This document shows positions 24,128-34,482 of a DNA stretch of 64,000 bases, one piece after another; the stretch's first letter is position 1, and each line of letters opens with the position of its first letter. The position numbers were made by a program, and so were the translations under genes. The stretch comes from Echinometra lucunter. Lineage: Eukaryota; Echinodermata; Echinoidea; Camarodonta; Echinometridae. The stretch lies in assembly GCA_029962745.1 (NCBI GenBank), contig CM057161.1, forward strand, positions 5,792,887-5,856,886, in the 5' to 3' direction. The notes under the pieces are model-generated. The model was not told the DNA's origin, searched no databases, and saw nothing but the letters and a program-made list of their open reading frames with translations.

Positions 24128-24304
24128 GATCCATCTTTCTCTCTGTCCCCCCCTCTCTACCCCTCTCCTTCCTTACACTCCCGTTTCTTTATATTCTCTA
24201 CCCATCATTTGCAAAAGTTTAAGACCACCCTTTCAAAGTGCATCAACTCAAAGAAAAAAAAAACCCACAAAGTTAAACATACTTATTTTTCAGACATGAA
24301 TCTA

Positions 24305-25079
24305 AACACAACCAAAAAGTAACTCCCCCTAATTCAAAATTGCATAACTTTTTAACGGAAAAGTTTTGAGCAAAAATAATTTGGCAGGAGTGTTTCTTCA
24401 CTTATTGACTTAATTCTGTGTGAAAATGAGATCGATCCGTCAACTCATGCATGAGCGAGCGAACATTAAAGGCAAAAACGTCACTTTTCAAAGTCACAAG
24501 AGTCATTTTGGGGCTCTGTGAAACAAACCTGTGGCGAATTTGAATTCTTCCATTGTTTGATCCACTCATGCCTATCCCTGACACCTCTCATGTTTATCAC
24601 AGTAGGGTGAACACAGTTTTTTGAGAAAAATGATGTTCAGCCCTCCTAAATCTGCAAAATCCATTCATTTTGTGGAAAAACCTGGCATCGACCAACATAA
24701 GTCAGCACATTATGTGAAAATATCAGGTATTCGTTTTTTCCGGCTTTAAACAGTAAATTTTCAACATTTCTTGCTTCATCGTTCGCAATTTTGTCACTCA
24801 ACCATGGCACAACCTCGAAAAACATTAACAACACTTAAAAAAAGTCAGAAAAATCTTGTTTCACAAAACCCCCAAAATGACTCTTGTGACTTTTGAAAAG
24901 TGACATTTTTGCCTTTAATGTCTGCTCACTCATGCATGACGTGACAGATCAATCTCATTTTCAAACAGAAGTTAGTCAGTAAGTGTAGGAACACTCCTGC
25001 CAAATGATTTTCCTAAAAACGTCTTCGTTAAAAAGTTATGCTATTTTGAATTAGGGGGAGTTCCTTTTTTTGTTGTGTT
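24305..25079. mobile_element. Long-TIR non-autonomous transposon nested in the Tc1 element
   Basis: A 775 bp element with inverted repeats of about 220 bp each (24305-24527 and 24854-25079). The outer end is AACACAAC-AAAAA-AACTCCCCC and the inner TIR part carries GTCACTTTTCAAAGTCACAAG. TA flanks both ends (24303-24304 and 25080-25081). The central 325 bp has no recognised protein. It lies in the 3' untranslated part of the surrounding Tc1 element, about 25 bp beyond the transposase stop. The long TIRs resemble the IR architecture of some Tc1-like transposons, but the sequence is not that of the host element. Confidence 0.8.
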
Positions 25080-25103
25080 TATTTTCAAACCATGATCTTT
25101 GTA

Positions 25104-26323
25104 TCATACCTTAATTGCTCTTTGACATTGTTTCCATAACTTGAAATGATAGTTTTAATGTGTCCTCCAATGCTTCTGATGACCTCCTGAATGCGATGTG
25201 GCTTGCTGGAGATGACTGAGAGACTCACTGTACTCCACAGAAATTTATTTCTCTTGGACCTGTTTAATGGCTTACCCCAGTGCCTTGGAATTGAATGGTT
25301 GCCTGTCTGCGAACTTGTCTTTCACCACCTTCGAGAAATTTTCTATGGAATTGGGATCAGGGCTGTTCCCATGCCAGTCTAGTCTAGAACTCTGAGTTTG
25401 TTCTTTGACAAGAAGTCCATTACATCCTTGGACCTTTGACATGGAGCACCATGCATCTTACATGAACATCTTGCATTTGTGGGTATCCATGCTGGTTTTC
25501 AGCCTGTAAGAGTGTGACATATTTGGGACCATTCGTACTGGTGGTGGGTGGTAGGAAGAACAGACCTGGGGCCTGTAACACAAAGGTTTGCGATCGATCG
25601 CAAATTTAAAGCAACCATTCTGATTGGTCCAGGGTCACCTTTTTGAACGAGATAGGCATGAAACAATGGTCTTGATTGGCTGTTACAACTTTGCGATTGA
25701 TTGCAAATCTTTGTGTTACGGGGCCCAGATGTTCCAGCATGGGACACTTACCCTATACCATGTGGCTTGGGGGATGTTTCATTTTCGCAACTATGTAGCA
25801 TAAAATCTCCTTCCTATAGGTCTTCGGACATGGGATTTGCGAGGCCCAAATTTTTGCACAATTGATTTATCATAAAACAAAACTTTGGTCCAGGCTTGTA
25901 CAGCCAAGGACTCGTGTTTTCTGGCAAAGCTGAGCAGCTTCACCTTCATTTCCTTAGTGAGAAGGGGTTTACGGGCAGGTTTATGTGACCTGGGGCCAAA
26001 TTCTCTCCTCAAACGGCGAGATGAGCTACTCGTACTGCCATTTGCCCCTGTGGACTGCAAAACTGCCTCGATCTTTCGACAAGAAGTTGAAAGATTCTTT
26101 ACAACGCATAGCATGGTCTTCACGTGGGGTAGATTTTCTTGGACAACCACTTCTCTTCTGGTCAGAAAATGACCCATTTCTTTGGAATTTTGAAATGGTA
26201 TTGCACACAACAGTTTTGCTGCAACCAGTCGTCTTAATGATTTGACGTTCAGAGTAGCCTTCTTGATGGAGGGTTAATATTTCAGGCCCTTTGATCCTGA
26301 CTTAGACTGGCTTTTTTGCCCAT
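25104..26323 (-). pseudogene. Tc1-like transposase pseudogene
   Basis: Tc1 transposases bind the TIR through a paired-like N-terminal helix-turn-helix and cut with a DDE catalytic core. Reading leftward on minus, the chosen start gives MGKKASLSQDQR. A helix-turn-helix region follows (CNTISKFQRNGSFSDQKRSG, then CPRKSTPRED, near 26150-26210). Next comes RKPLLTKEMK and the first catalytic block KVLFYDKS (about 25865-25890, with the Asp kept). A PSHMV block and FLPP lie on either side of the inserted MITE. A GAPC block near 25440 follows the in-frame stop and a frameshift. The last catalytic block is GNSPDPNSIENF (about 25335-25372, with the Glu kept). Several stops and frameshifts plus the 160 bp insertion at 25568-25727 make it inactive. 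Confidence 0.88.
25568..25727 (+). mobile_element. MITE family B copy 2, inserted in the transposase
   Basis: A 160 bp copy of the element at 23970-24127, in the same orientation, with the same GGGGCCTGTAACACAAAGG terminus and its complement. It splits the transposase between a PSHMV block and an FLPP block. It therefore inserted after the Tc1 element. Copy 1 lies 74 bp outside the left end of the Tc1 element. Confidence 0.85.
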
Positions 26324-26519
26324 GCTGCAAGAGAGACAAAATGCCCTAGAAGATGCTCTAAAATGCCTCATTCATATGGGTTTGTGCCATCTCTTGCGTT
26401 ACTTGATCACTTTAGTGAACATGCTATGTAATCACGATAATCATTCAATGAGACGAAAGAATGTATTCCAAATTATTTAAACACCCACAAATTCCCACTT
26501 ATGCAAATGATGGGTAAAA

Positions 26520-27760
26520 TGTGCTAATTCTTCCCTTGAACTTTTCCCTTTATCTACTTTCATTCCCTCTCTTATTTTCTCTTTCCACCTCACTTTCTCC
26601 CCTTCACCTCTCACTCTTTCCTATCTCCCATTCTCCCCTTCACTCTCCTGTCTATTTACTCTCTTTCCCTCTTTCATTTTCCTTCTCCACCTCACTCTCT
26701 CCCCTCCCCTATCCCTCACTCCTATCTCTCATTTTCCCTCTCCAGCTCACTCTCCATCCCTCTTCTCACTTCTGCAACTCTCATTTCATTCTTATTTCAT
26801 TCTTATTCTCTATTTTCCATCCCTCTCCTCTTCTCCCTTCTCCCTCCTTATGATCGCAGTCTTCCTCTCCCCCTCCTCCTATCCCGTTCTCTCGCCACCC
26901 CCTCTCAGTCTCTCTATTTACTCTCTATACCCTGGTTTGTTGACCTTGTTGACTTGGTACATTTATGGAGTATCCACATCTTAAGCTTGGGTAATAATAT
27001 CCAAGTCCTTTGGAAGCGCAAAGAGACGTTACATCATAATGTAATATGCGCTATACAAGAACTGTATATTATTATTTATTATTGCAGGTGCAAAAGATTC
27101 CAGTCGCCACCCTCACGACCTTGGAATATGCTTGGATGAATTCCCTGGCTTCCTCTAACTCCAGTTTTCTTTTTGCCCTCTCCCTATTTTTTTCTTCTTC
27201 ATTCCATTCCCCTCCCTCATTCTTTCTTTCATTCTCTTCCTATTCTCTCACTCCCTTTCCTTCTCCCCAACACCCCCTGTTTCTTTATATTAACTATCAT
27301 GTCCTAATTCTCCCCTCCTCTCTCTCCTTTCCACTCTCTTTCCACTCTTTCATTTTCCTTCTCCACCTCGCTTTCTCCCTTCCGCTCCCACCTTCGTATC
27401 TCTCATGTTTCCTCTCCATCTCCCCCTTCTTAATATCCAGTCTCTTTCTTAACATGCTTACTGACCTGGAACATTAATGATGCATTTACATCTACAGAGT
27501 GATGTTCATCGCGACCTCCGACTTCTACTTTCTCTCGGTGAAGTTCCTTGATCTCTCTCCTCCCTCTTTTTTCTGTCCTTTCTCTCTCATTCTCTCCCTT
27601 TCCTCTTTTTTCTTTCCTTTTCTCCTCATTCCCATTCCTATTACTCACCCAGGCTTTCATTTCCCCACTGTTTGTCGCTCTCTCTCCAATTTTCTTTCTC
27701 AGCCTATCTCTCCTTCACTCTTTCCCCTCTCTCTCTCTTGCATGCGTTCCAGAGAGCGTT
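26520..27760. repeat. Long pyrimidine-rich (CT) region
   Basis: Three blocks (about 26520-26930, 27160-27450, 27545-27740) are almost pure C/T on the plus strand. They are made of irregular CTCTTTCCCTC, TTCTCC and CCCTCTC words rather than a clean microsatellite. The spacers hold ordinary sequence, including the SINE-like tail. Open frames across it (Ser/Leu/Phe/Pro-rich) are translations of low-complexity DNA and not genes. Confidence 0.75.
26950..27085 (+). mobile_element. SINE-like 3' end, second copy
   Basis: It shares ATGCGCTATACAAGAAC and a TATTATTATTTATTATT tail with the copy at 12290-12455. The head is not resolved because the left side merges into pyrimidine-rich sequence. Confidence 0.5.
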
Positions 27761-28269
27761 CACCATCTACCCAAGATTTCCACCGCAGCCCTGAACTTCT
27801 AAAATCACCCTTAGTGAATCTCATGATGACTTTTAATAGCCTCTTAGTTGGTTTTCTAGCGGATCAATTTGAGAGTACAATTACCAATTAAACGCAACCA
27901 ATGTCCTGCAGACAACATCCTATACAAATTAAAAAGTCGCCAACAAGAAGCATGATACGCCAAATCACACCTATTTTTTTTTTCCTTGGGAACTGGGATA
28001 GGAAATACAAGCATTCGGTGTTGTGCCTTTTCTTTATATTGTTAATAAGTGTCCCATTTCAAGTGGTAATTTGTTGACAGGCAGAAAAGGGTAAACTCGT
28101 AGCATGATAAAGAGTTGATTTGCTCTTAATTGGCGAATCATCCGGTATAGTTTAAATAGTTTTCAAACTAACCGCTAAAAAAAGGTTAACAGTTAACATC
28201 AACAAAGGCAAATGAACTGAAGTGAATTAAAAACTATTACATGAGTAAGAATATAAAACAGAAAGAATG
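27761..28269. other. Anonymous DNA
   Basis: No gene or element recognised. Confidence 0.5.
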
Positions 28270-29150
28270 AAATATGGTCCACACATATTCTCTTTTCTGT
28301 TCGAAAGGACCGAACGTGAATAATTATTTTAAATCCTTGGGTTGATAAACAGCAACAAGGAAATCGCTTCAGCAGGTTCACTTAAAGATTCGTGTATTTT
28401 TTTTTTTTTTTTTTTGGGGGGGGGGGTATGTTGAGGAGATGAAAGATAAAACGATAGCGAGGGCAAAATGTAATCAGATCACTGAAATTGCCGAAAATGG
28501 TAAAATGAAGACTTTCAGATTACTCATTTCGCCCGAGGGTAAAATGTTCTGATAATGAGTTTCAGTTCTACCATCAATCAAGACATAAATGTCCCGTATC
28601 AAAATATGAAAGATGTATATTATGAAATTTGTTTTATAAAAAAAATAAATTTTTCTGATCTTGAATGCTGATTTTTAAACCCTCCGGTTGATAAATAGTG
28701 AGATGGAAAACCACTAAACAGCAGATTTAAGGATTCGCGCGCGCTCGCGCATGTGGGTGGGGGTGTGCGTGCTTATGTGTGTGTTATGTGTGAAATAAAC
28801 ATGTGCGCAGTATAATCCATCTTCCCAAACAATAATCAAAGAGCCGAAATTGCCGAAAATGGTAAAATGAAGGTCTTCAAATATCCGATTCGCCCAAGGC
28901 TAGAAATTTCCGATAATGCATGTTTGAGAAAACACATCAATCACAACCTGAACATTTCTTAATCACATTTTATGTCCAGCATTAATACTCAATTCCTGTA
29001 ATAGGTGAAAACTAATCTGTGTTTGCATTTGACATCTGCGGGAAACTTTTCGCTTACGAAAAATTCAGCAATATACATTTGCAAAGTTTAATCCATCTTC
29101 ACCAATAATTGTTGCTGAATTTGCGCAGAATCCTGGAAGGGTTGTCAATT
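28270..29150 (+). repeat. Diverged tandem duplication of a roughly 360 bp unit
   Basis: GGTTGATAAA, then a GATTCGYG box, then GAAATTGCCGAAAATGGTAA, then TTCGCCC occurs in the same order at about 28340-28560 and 28690-28920. A third, weaker copy (AATCCATCTTCACCAATAATT) starts near 29090. Between the first boxes lies a T/G homopolymer in unit 1 (28394-28427). Unit 2 has a GCGCGCGCTCGCGC / GT-rich patch at the same place (28736-28795). Confidence 0.6.
28736..28795. repeat. Alternating purine-pyrimidine tract (CG then GT rich)
   Basis: CGCGCGCGCTCGCGCATGTG is followed by GTGTGCGTGCTTATGTGTGTG, an alternating tract of the kind that can adopt Z-DNA. Confidence 0.6.
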
Positions 29151-29694
29151 CTTTCAAGGAAGAAGTGATCTGATTACTTTGTCCTTAGTAGCATGACGTA
29201 ACTCAATACAACAATGCATATTGAACACTGACAGGTATCATGGCCGAGGGTACAGCTGAGACCCAGTTGAAAGAAGGGTCATAAGAACCGCACTTTACGC
29301 AACAAGTTAAAGTAAACATGAAAAGACCTTGGAATTTTACATCAATCTTTTTTTAAGAAAGGAAAAAGGTTGTTGACAAAATATGAGCCAATCGTCTTAT
29401 ACTGCTGACTACCATCAAGAAATGATAATTTAATGAGTTCAAGACATCGATATAAACTAATACAATCAGGTAAACATAGCCATCACAAAAACTAAAGTCG
29501 TGCATAACTATAGTTAGTAAAATTCCTATTTGAAATGCTATTAAACCAGAGGTAGGATGAGGGAGGGTGTGTGTGAGGGTGTGTGAAGGGTGAAGGGTGT
29601 GTGGGTGTGTGTGGGGGTGTACTCGTGTGTGAGTTCGAGCCAGGAATTTCGGCAAAATATTTTGATCACCCCCCCTCCCACTCCTCGAAACCAC
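29151..29694. other. Anonymous DNA ending in a GT-rich patch
   Basis: A GTGTGTGAGGGTGTGTG-type low-complexity patch spans about 29565-29630. No gene seen. Confidence 0.5.
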
Positions 29695-30443
29695 CGGCGT
29701 ATAAATCCACTTTGAGGAGTGGGGGGCGGGGGGGATGATTGACTTTTTTGCCGATTTTTTTTTCTGTCGAACTCACTCTTAAGTATAAACCACACGCCCT
29801 CACCCGCCTGCGCAGACCCCCTTACACAAAATTTTAATTTTTATCTTGTGAGCAAGCGAAGCGAGCGAGCCAAAAATTATCACTTTTCTGGTTTTCAATC
29901 GCATTTTCAAATAGAAATTCTAAAATATGATGAGCGAGCGAAGCGAGCGAGCCAAAAATAACCACTTTTCTGGTTATCAATCACATTTTCAAATAAAAAT
30001 TCTAAAATAGTGATGAGCGAGCAAAGCGAGCGAGTCAAAAAATAACCACTTTTCTGGTTTTCAATCGCTTTTTCAAATGAAAATTCGAAAATATGACGAT
30101 CGAGCGAAGCGAGCGACTAGCCAATCGCATTTTCAATCGCATTTTTCTAAAAAATAACCACTTTTCTGGTTTTCAATTGCTTTTTCAAATGAAAATTCGA
30201 AAATATGACGATCGAGCGAAGCGAGAGACTAGCCAATCGCATTTTCAATCGCATTTTCAAATAGAAATTCTGGAATATGATGGTTGTTTGAGGCAGATTA
30301 TTGAAAATTATATTTCAAGATTAATTCAAATATTTCTTCCTTAAAAAGTGTGTGTGTGGGGGATATTTGTACACGCCATTCCCCCCCTCTCAAAAAAGTG
30401 TGTGGGGGATATATCCCCCATCCCCCCTGTATTTACGCCAATG
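29695..30443 (+). mobile_element. G-rich dispersed repeat, family G copy 2 with internal amplification
   Basis: It has the same block order as 18240-18609 (GGCGTA..AATCCAC start, CTGTCGAACTCAC, GACCCCCTTACACA, GATATTTGTACACGCCATTCC, ATTTACGCCAATGC end). The middle unit, present once in copy 1, is repeated five times here. Each unit has a GAGCGAGCGAAGCGAGCGAG-like box followed by ACTTTTCTGGTTTTCAAT and CGCATTTTCAAAT; the boxes begin near 29850, 29930, 30013, 30093 and 30205. Copy 1 has lost or never had the GAGCGAGC box. Confidence 0.8.
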
Positions 30444-31059
30444 CTCGAAACAGATTTACCCCGGTGTTTAGGAACCATTTGGGTCATTACGATATTTGAG
30501 ATGCTGTTTACTCTAGTGAAATCTTCCAATTGACTAATGAACAACAAGTTCTTAGATACTGTGATATAATAATTTATCGGGCTGTTTAAAATAGAAAACA
30601 AGTTCTATTCACCAGCGTTCACTATGAAATTACTTTTACGGGCATACTCACTGTAACTTTTCAATTTGAAGCTTTCATATTTGGGAATACTGTTTTGATA
30701 CCCACGGTATTTCAAATGCTTTCAAGACGAGAAAATAAGAATTGAGAATATCTTCCTCTTTTGAGCATAATGATTCAGAACCTAGCTCGAAAATACTTTA
30801 ATGTGACACAGGGATCAAGTCGAATCATATTTAAGTATTTCGGAACGTACTTCCATGTCACTATGTAACCATAGCAAGCAAGCTGATCAGGCAAGAAATC
30901 CAAAGAAAAAAAGAGAGTAGCTGGCAGGAGGAAAGAAAGAAAGAAAGGAAAAAAGTAGGGAGGAGAGAGATGAAACGGAGACAGATGGTGATGAAAAAGT
31001 GGTCTCTAAATCATTAATTGGCCGGCCGTCCTACTGTGGCAGTTTAAGGAGCATCATCA
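30444..31059. other. Anonymous DNA
   Basis: No gene recognised; a GA/GAAA-rich patch lies near 30905-30975. Confidence 0.5.
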
Positions 31060-32050
31060 ATTGTGTATCGGTTTCATTGATAGATTTCGAGGAAACCGAG
31101 AGGCACTTGATGAGATTTCAAGACTGCCTTCTGGCGGAGCCTAACTTCTCTCAACAGCATTGGACAAAAGGTTCAATCGTCCGCTTCTTTCGAGCGTTAT
31201 CCCTTTTTGGGCATATTAATATCAAACAAGTATTATATCTTGTACAGTTATGGTCAAAATTACGTATTCTCTACTCCAAAATGCGCATAATATTATCTGA
31301 GTTGCGAAGAGAAGCATGTACGTTAGTCGAACACGTAGATGTACCCCTATTGTTGATTTGGGATATTTTTTTTCAAATTATTTTTTTCTTGGAGTAGACC
31401 AATGATTTTTTTTTCATTGAATTTATATTTCGTTTCTCAATGCTCTTTGTAGTTTTTATGTTAAAATTTCCTATCGCCGAATAACCTATCGTGAATTACT
31501 GTGCGTATCCAAATTCTGTGCCATATCTTTCTATTGTAGGTCGTATTTTGTTAGGGAGTATGTCTTTCGAGGAAACTTAGAGGCAATTGATGATATTTTA
31601 AGACTACCTTCAAGTTAAAAGGACCAGAGAATGGGTCCATTTCTTTCTAGGATTAAGTATGCCGGGGAATTTTTTTGCCATTGTCAAATTGTGTCCAATT
31701 AGCTTTCCCCCAATTTTTGCCCAACTACTGCCTAAATAGAAATCGTTTTATACTCAACAACATGCTCACATGTAAAAGATACCAACTGTTTTGTGGATAA
31801 ACTTGCTCACAATGTCTAACGCATATTCTCTGTTGCTCACTTTAAGGATTTCCCGTAAGTATTTTTTTTGTAACTGCTAGAACGAACAGAGTATATAGCA
31901 TGAAGTGCAATATTCAAAAAGCAAAGTTTTTTTTTTTGCTTACTAATCATAAAGTTTGCATCGATTTCATAGAAGATTCGAGGAAAATTAGTTTTTGCTG
32001 AGAGGATTTAAGGCTGCCTTCTGGCGGTACCCAACACCTTTCGGAAGGAA
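31060..32050 (+). repeat. Three diverged copies of one repeat unit
   Basis: TTTCGAGGAAAC, GAGGCA, TGATGA and AAGACTGCCTTCTGGCGG occur near 31083-31140. A copy with CTTTCGAGGAAACTTAGAGG and AAGACTACCTTCAA lies near 31563-31615. A third (TTCGAGGAAAATTAG, AAGGCTGCCTTCTGGCGG) lies near 31976-32030. Spacing is about 480 and 410 bp. The 132-codon frame at 30999-31397 overlaps the first copy and resembles no known protein. Confidence 0.6.
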
Positions 32051-32279
32051 CGGTTGAAGGGCACAGACCATCCATCCATCCACTTCTTGCTTGTCAAAAT
32101 CAAATAAAGTTGAAATCTTTTTCACAATCTGGACAACTCCAAATTGTAAAAATTCTCTTCTTTCCTTCTTTTCATTAGCTGTCTAGTTTAACCATTATCA
32201 TTTTCTTTGTTATGCATGGCCCATCGAACAGAATGCTGTTCTTAAGTTGAAAGACAAATTGGGCAAAATTCTTCGGCTA

Positions 32280-32433
32280 GGGGTGTGTTTCATAAAGCTG
32301 TTCGTAAGTTACGAACGACTTTACGCACTGAGTGCTAATCAGATTCTAATTCATTTACATGTAGCACAAGAAGGTATCACCAGTCGTGCGTAAAGTCGTT
32401 TGTAACTTACGAACAGCTTTATGAAACACCCCC
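32280..32433. mobile_element. 154 bp MITE with about 50 bp TIRs
   Basis: The left end GGGGTGTGTTTCATAAAGCT, continuing through GTTCGTAAGTTACGAACGAC, is matched by its complement at the right end over about 50 bp with few mismatches. A spacer of about 50 bp separates the arms. The arms themselves contain the small palindrome TTCGTAAGTTACGAA. No coding capacity; no unambiguous target duplication. Confidence 0.85.
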
Positions 32434-33479
32434 AGGACTTTAAAATGGGATTCTTTCAATTTTGTGGCTTCCAAGCATAACAGTTGTCAAGTGTTCATGT
32501 TCATATACAACTGTTCTTACAGTGAGCCTTAACACTACATAATCCATCTAAAGCAAACTATATGAAAAAGGGGGAAAAAAACAAACACAAAAAACCTAAC
32601 AAGTAAATAAAGGAAGAAGAAAGCAAGCCGATAAAAGAAACAATATTTCTGACCCAGTTATCGTCCTACGAACATCTGCTCATTGCTGTTACTTTACGTT
32701 TACCTTGACTCACAGGCAAAATTCTCTACTTCCTGATTCAATATTTATCCTCCGTTTTATCATTTCATCATTCTCTTGTCATCCAACACAAAAAGGTTTC
32801 TTTGGCAAAAATTATTACCAAGTACGGTACTCCGCAGCGATCAACTTTTCTAACAATATATTGCTTTTACATACAACTTTCATCACGTACATAGCAGTTT
32901 AAATAATGCATACCTTACAAACATGAAAGGTTATAGAAAGGATTCGGGGATTAAAGAGGTTTTTGATTTATTAAAAATAAAGAGCTATTGCTGATAAAAG
33001 GCATACATTACATTCTTCCATAGAATTAAGATATCCAACAGTATATTACAGAATTGACGGCATACTTATTTGGAAGCATATTTCTTATGTCAAATCTATT
33101 TTAAAGAATATTCTTTCTGTTTCTTTTTTTCTACAGCTTATCTAAAACACCTTCTGTTGGAAAGCATCATCGAGAATTTCACTGTGTAATGTTTGCTTGA
33201 ATTCATGTATACATAGCAATGATATTGAAGTAAGAATCGAGCGGAAGCTCTCCTCTTTTGCTATTTTCCCCATTTTATGTATTGCATGAAGGGTATTTGT
33301 ATACATCGAGTTGGTATTCATTAAGAAAATACAGAAAAAAATGAAAAAGAAATAAAGGAAGATATGAATAAGAGAAAGAAGAGTAGATACAGAGCGTAAA
33401 AGAAAACAAAAGAGGAAGAGAAGAGAGGAAAGGGAGAGAAGGAGTTTAATAAGGGAGTGAAAGAGATACAGGAAGAGGC
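32434..33479. other. Anonymous AT-rich DNA
   Basis: No gene or element recognised. It becomes GA-rich towards 33350-33480. Confidence 0.5.
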
Positions 33480-33480
33480 C

Positions 33481-33514
<34 letters not shown>

Positions 33515-33760
33515 GAGAGGAAGGCAGATTGTGGAAGTAAGAGAGAGAGAGAGAGAGAGAGAGAGAAATGTCAGTATATACTCAGTCCTGAAACTACTGC
33601 AGTTAATAGAAGGCAAGCGTTATTTTATTTAACTGCAAGAAAACAGGAAAATAAAGGAAAGGCAGAGAATAAGGGGGAAGAAGAGAGAGGGGGAGAGAGA
33701 GAGAAGAAAGAAAGAGAGAGAGAAAGAGGGAGAGAGAGCAGAGCAGAGAGGGAGAGAAAA
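33480..33760 (+). repeat. (GA)n arrays and GA-rich sequence
   Basis: Clean GA arrays lie at about 33483-33511 and 33539-33567, then GA-rich sequence at about 33655-33755. All purine on plus. Confidence 0.9.
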
Positions 33761-34186
33761 AAGTAACTCTACACAGCATTTCACCAATTCCTCAAAAGCA
33801 GAAGATCGATGCTGTCTTCTCATTTTAAGTAAAGGCCTGCGGGTTGAATCCGACACCTATCATTATCTACTGAGTGCATTACGAAGCAAGATTCCTTATA
33901 AAAGGATAGAGGAATCTTTGTAATACCCACTTTGTGCGAACAAATTACTCAAATTCAAGACAAGTGGAAGGAGAAACTGTACTATTCAGGATGGGTCGTT
34001 AAGCTGTCAATTATCGTTTTAGGCGGTTTTGTAAGGTAATAATCGTATAATACTAAAAGATTTTCACTCCATCTGAGCGATTCCTGAGAGAAGTTATTGC
34101 CAGGTATTTATCATGTTTCTTAACGTTTTAGTCTGTGATTTTGCCCTTCTCCTTCTTTAACCATTTCACCACAACACTCTTCTTCT

Positions 34187-34482
34187 TCTTTTTTTTTTTT
34201 GGGGGGGGGTGGGGTGGGGGGTTCACCATTTCCGTTACAAGTCAACACCGAACTAATACTACCAATTACCAGAGATAACTATCCCACTACTACTCCTAAT
34301 TTTACTGCTACTATTACTAATACTACTACTACTACGACGAGGACGGCGACGACTACTACTACCACCACTACTAATAATACTACTACTACTTCTATACTAC
34401 GACTAGTTTTAATTCTTCTCCTTATACTACTTCGACAACAACAACAACTACTACTTCTGCTGCTACTACCTTTTCTGTTCAA
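34187..34482 (+). repeat. T/G homopolymers followed by a degenerate (TAC)n trinucleotide array
   Basis: A poly-T run flows into about ten Gs (34201-34210). From about 34280 to 34470 ACT/TAC/ACA trinucleotides dominate, giving Thr-rich or Val-rich frames that are not genes. Confidence 0.8.

Larger units (their letters stand above)
24201..26514 (-). mobile_element. Tc1/mariner-family transposon, degenerate and interrupted
   Basis: The ends CCCATCATTTGCAAAAGT (24201) and its complement (ACTTATGCAAATGATGGG, ending 26514) are flanked by TA at 24199-24200 and 26515-26516, the diagnostic Tc1/mariner target duplication. Between them on the minus strand lies a decayed Tc1-type transposase. Two other elements sit inside, at 24305-25079 and 25568-25727. 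Subtracting these leaves about 1.4 kb, within the normal range for Tc1-like elements. It is non-functional in its present form. Confidence 0.85.

Noticed and set aside
25191..25382. 63-codon plus-strand frame and other plus frames at 25.9-26.2 kb
   Set aside because: They are antisense shadows of the minus-strand Tc1-like transposase.
26521..27891. Several 80-140 codon frames rich in Ser, Leu, Pro and Phe
   Set aside because: All lie in CT-rich low-complexity DNA, overlap in different frames and show no domain.
30999..31397. 132-codon plus-strand frame
   Set aside because: It overlaps the first of three diverged non-coding repeat units; the other units do not keep the frame.
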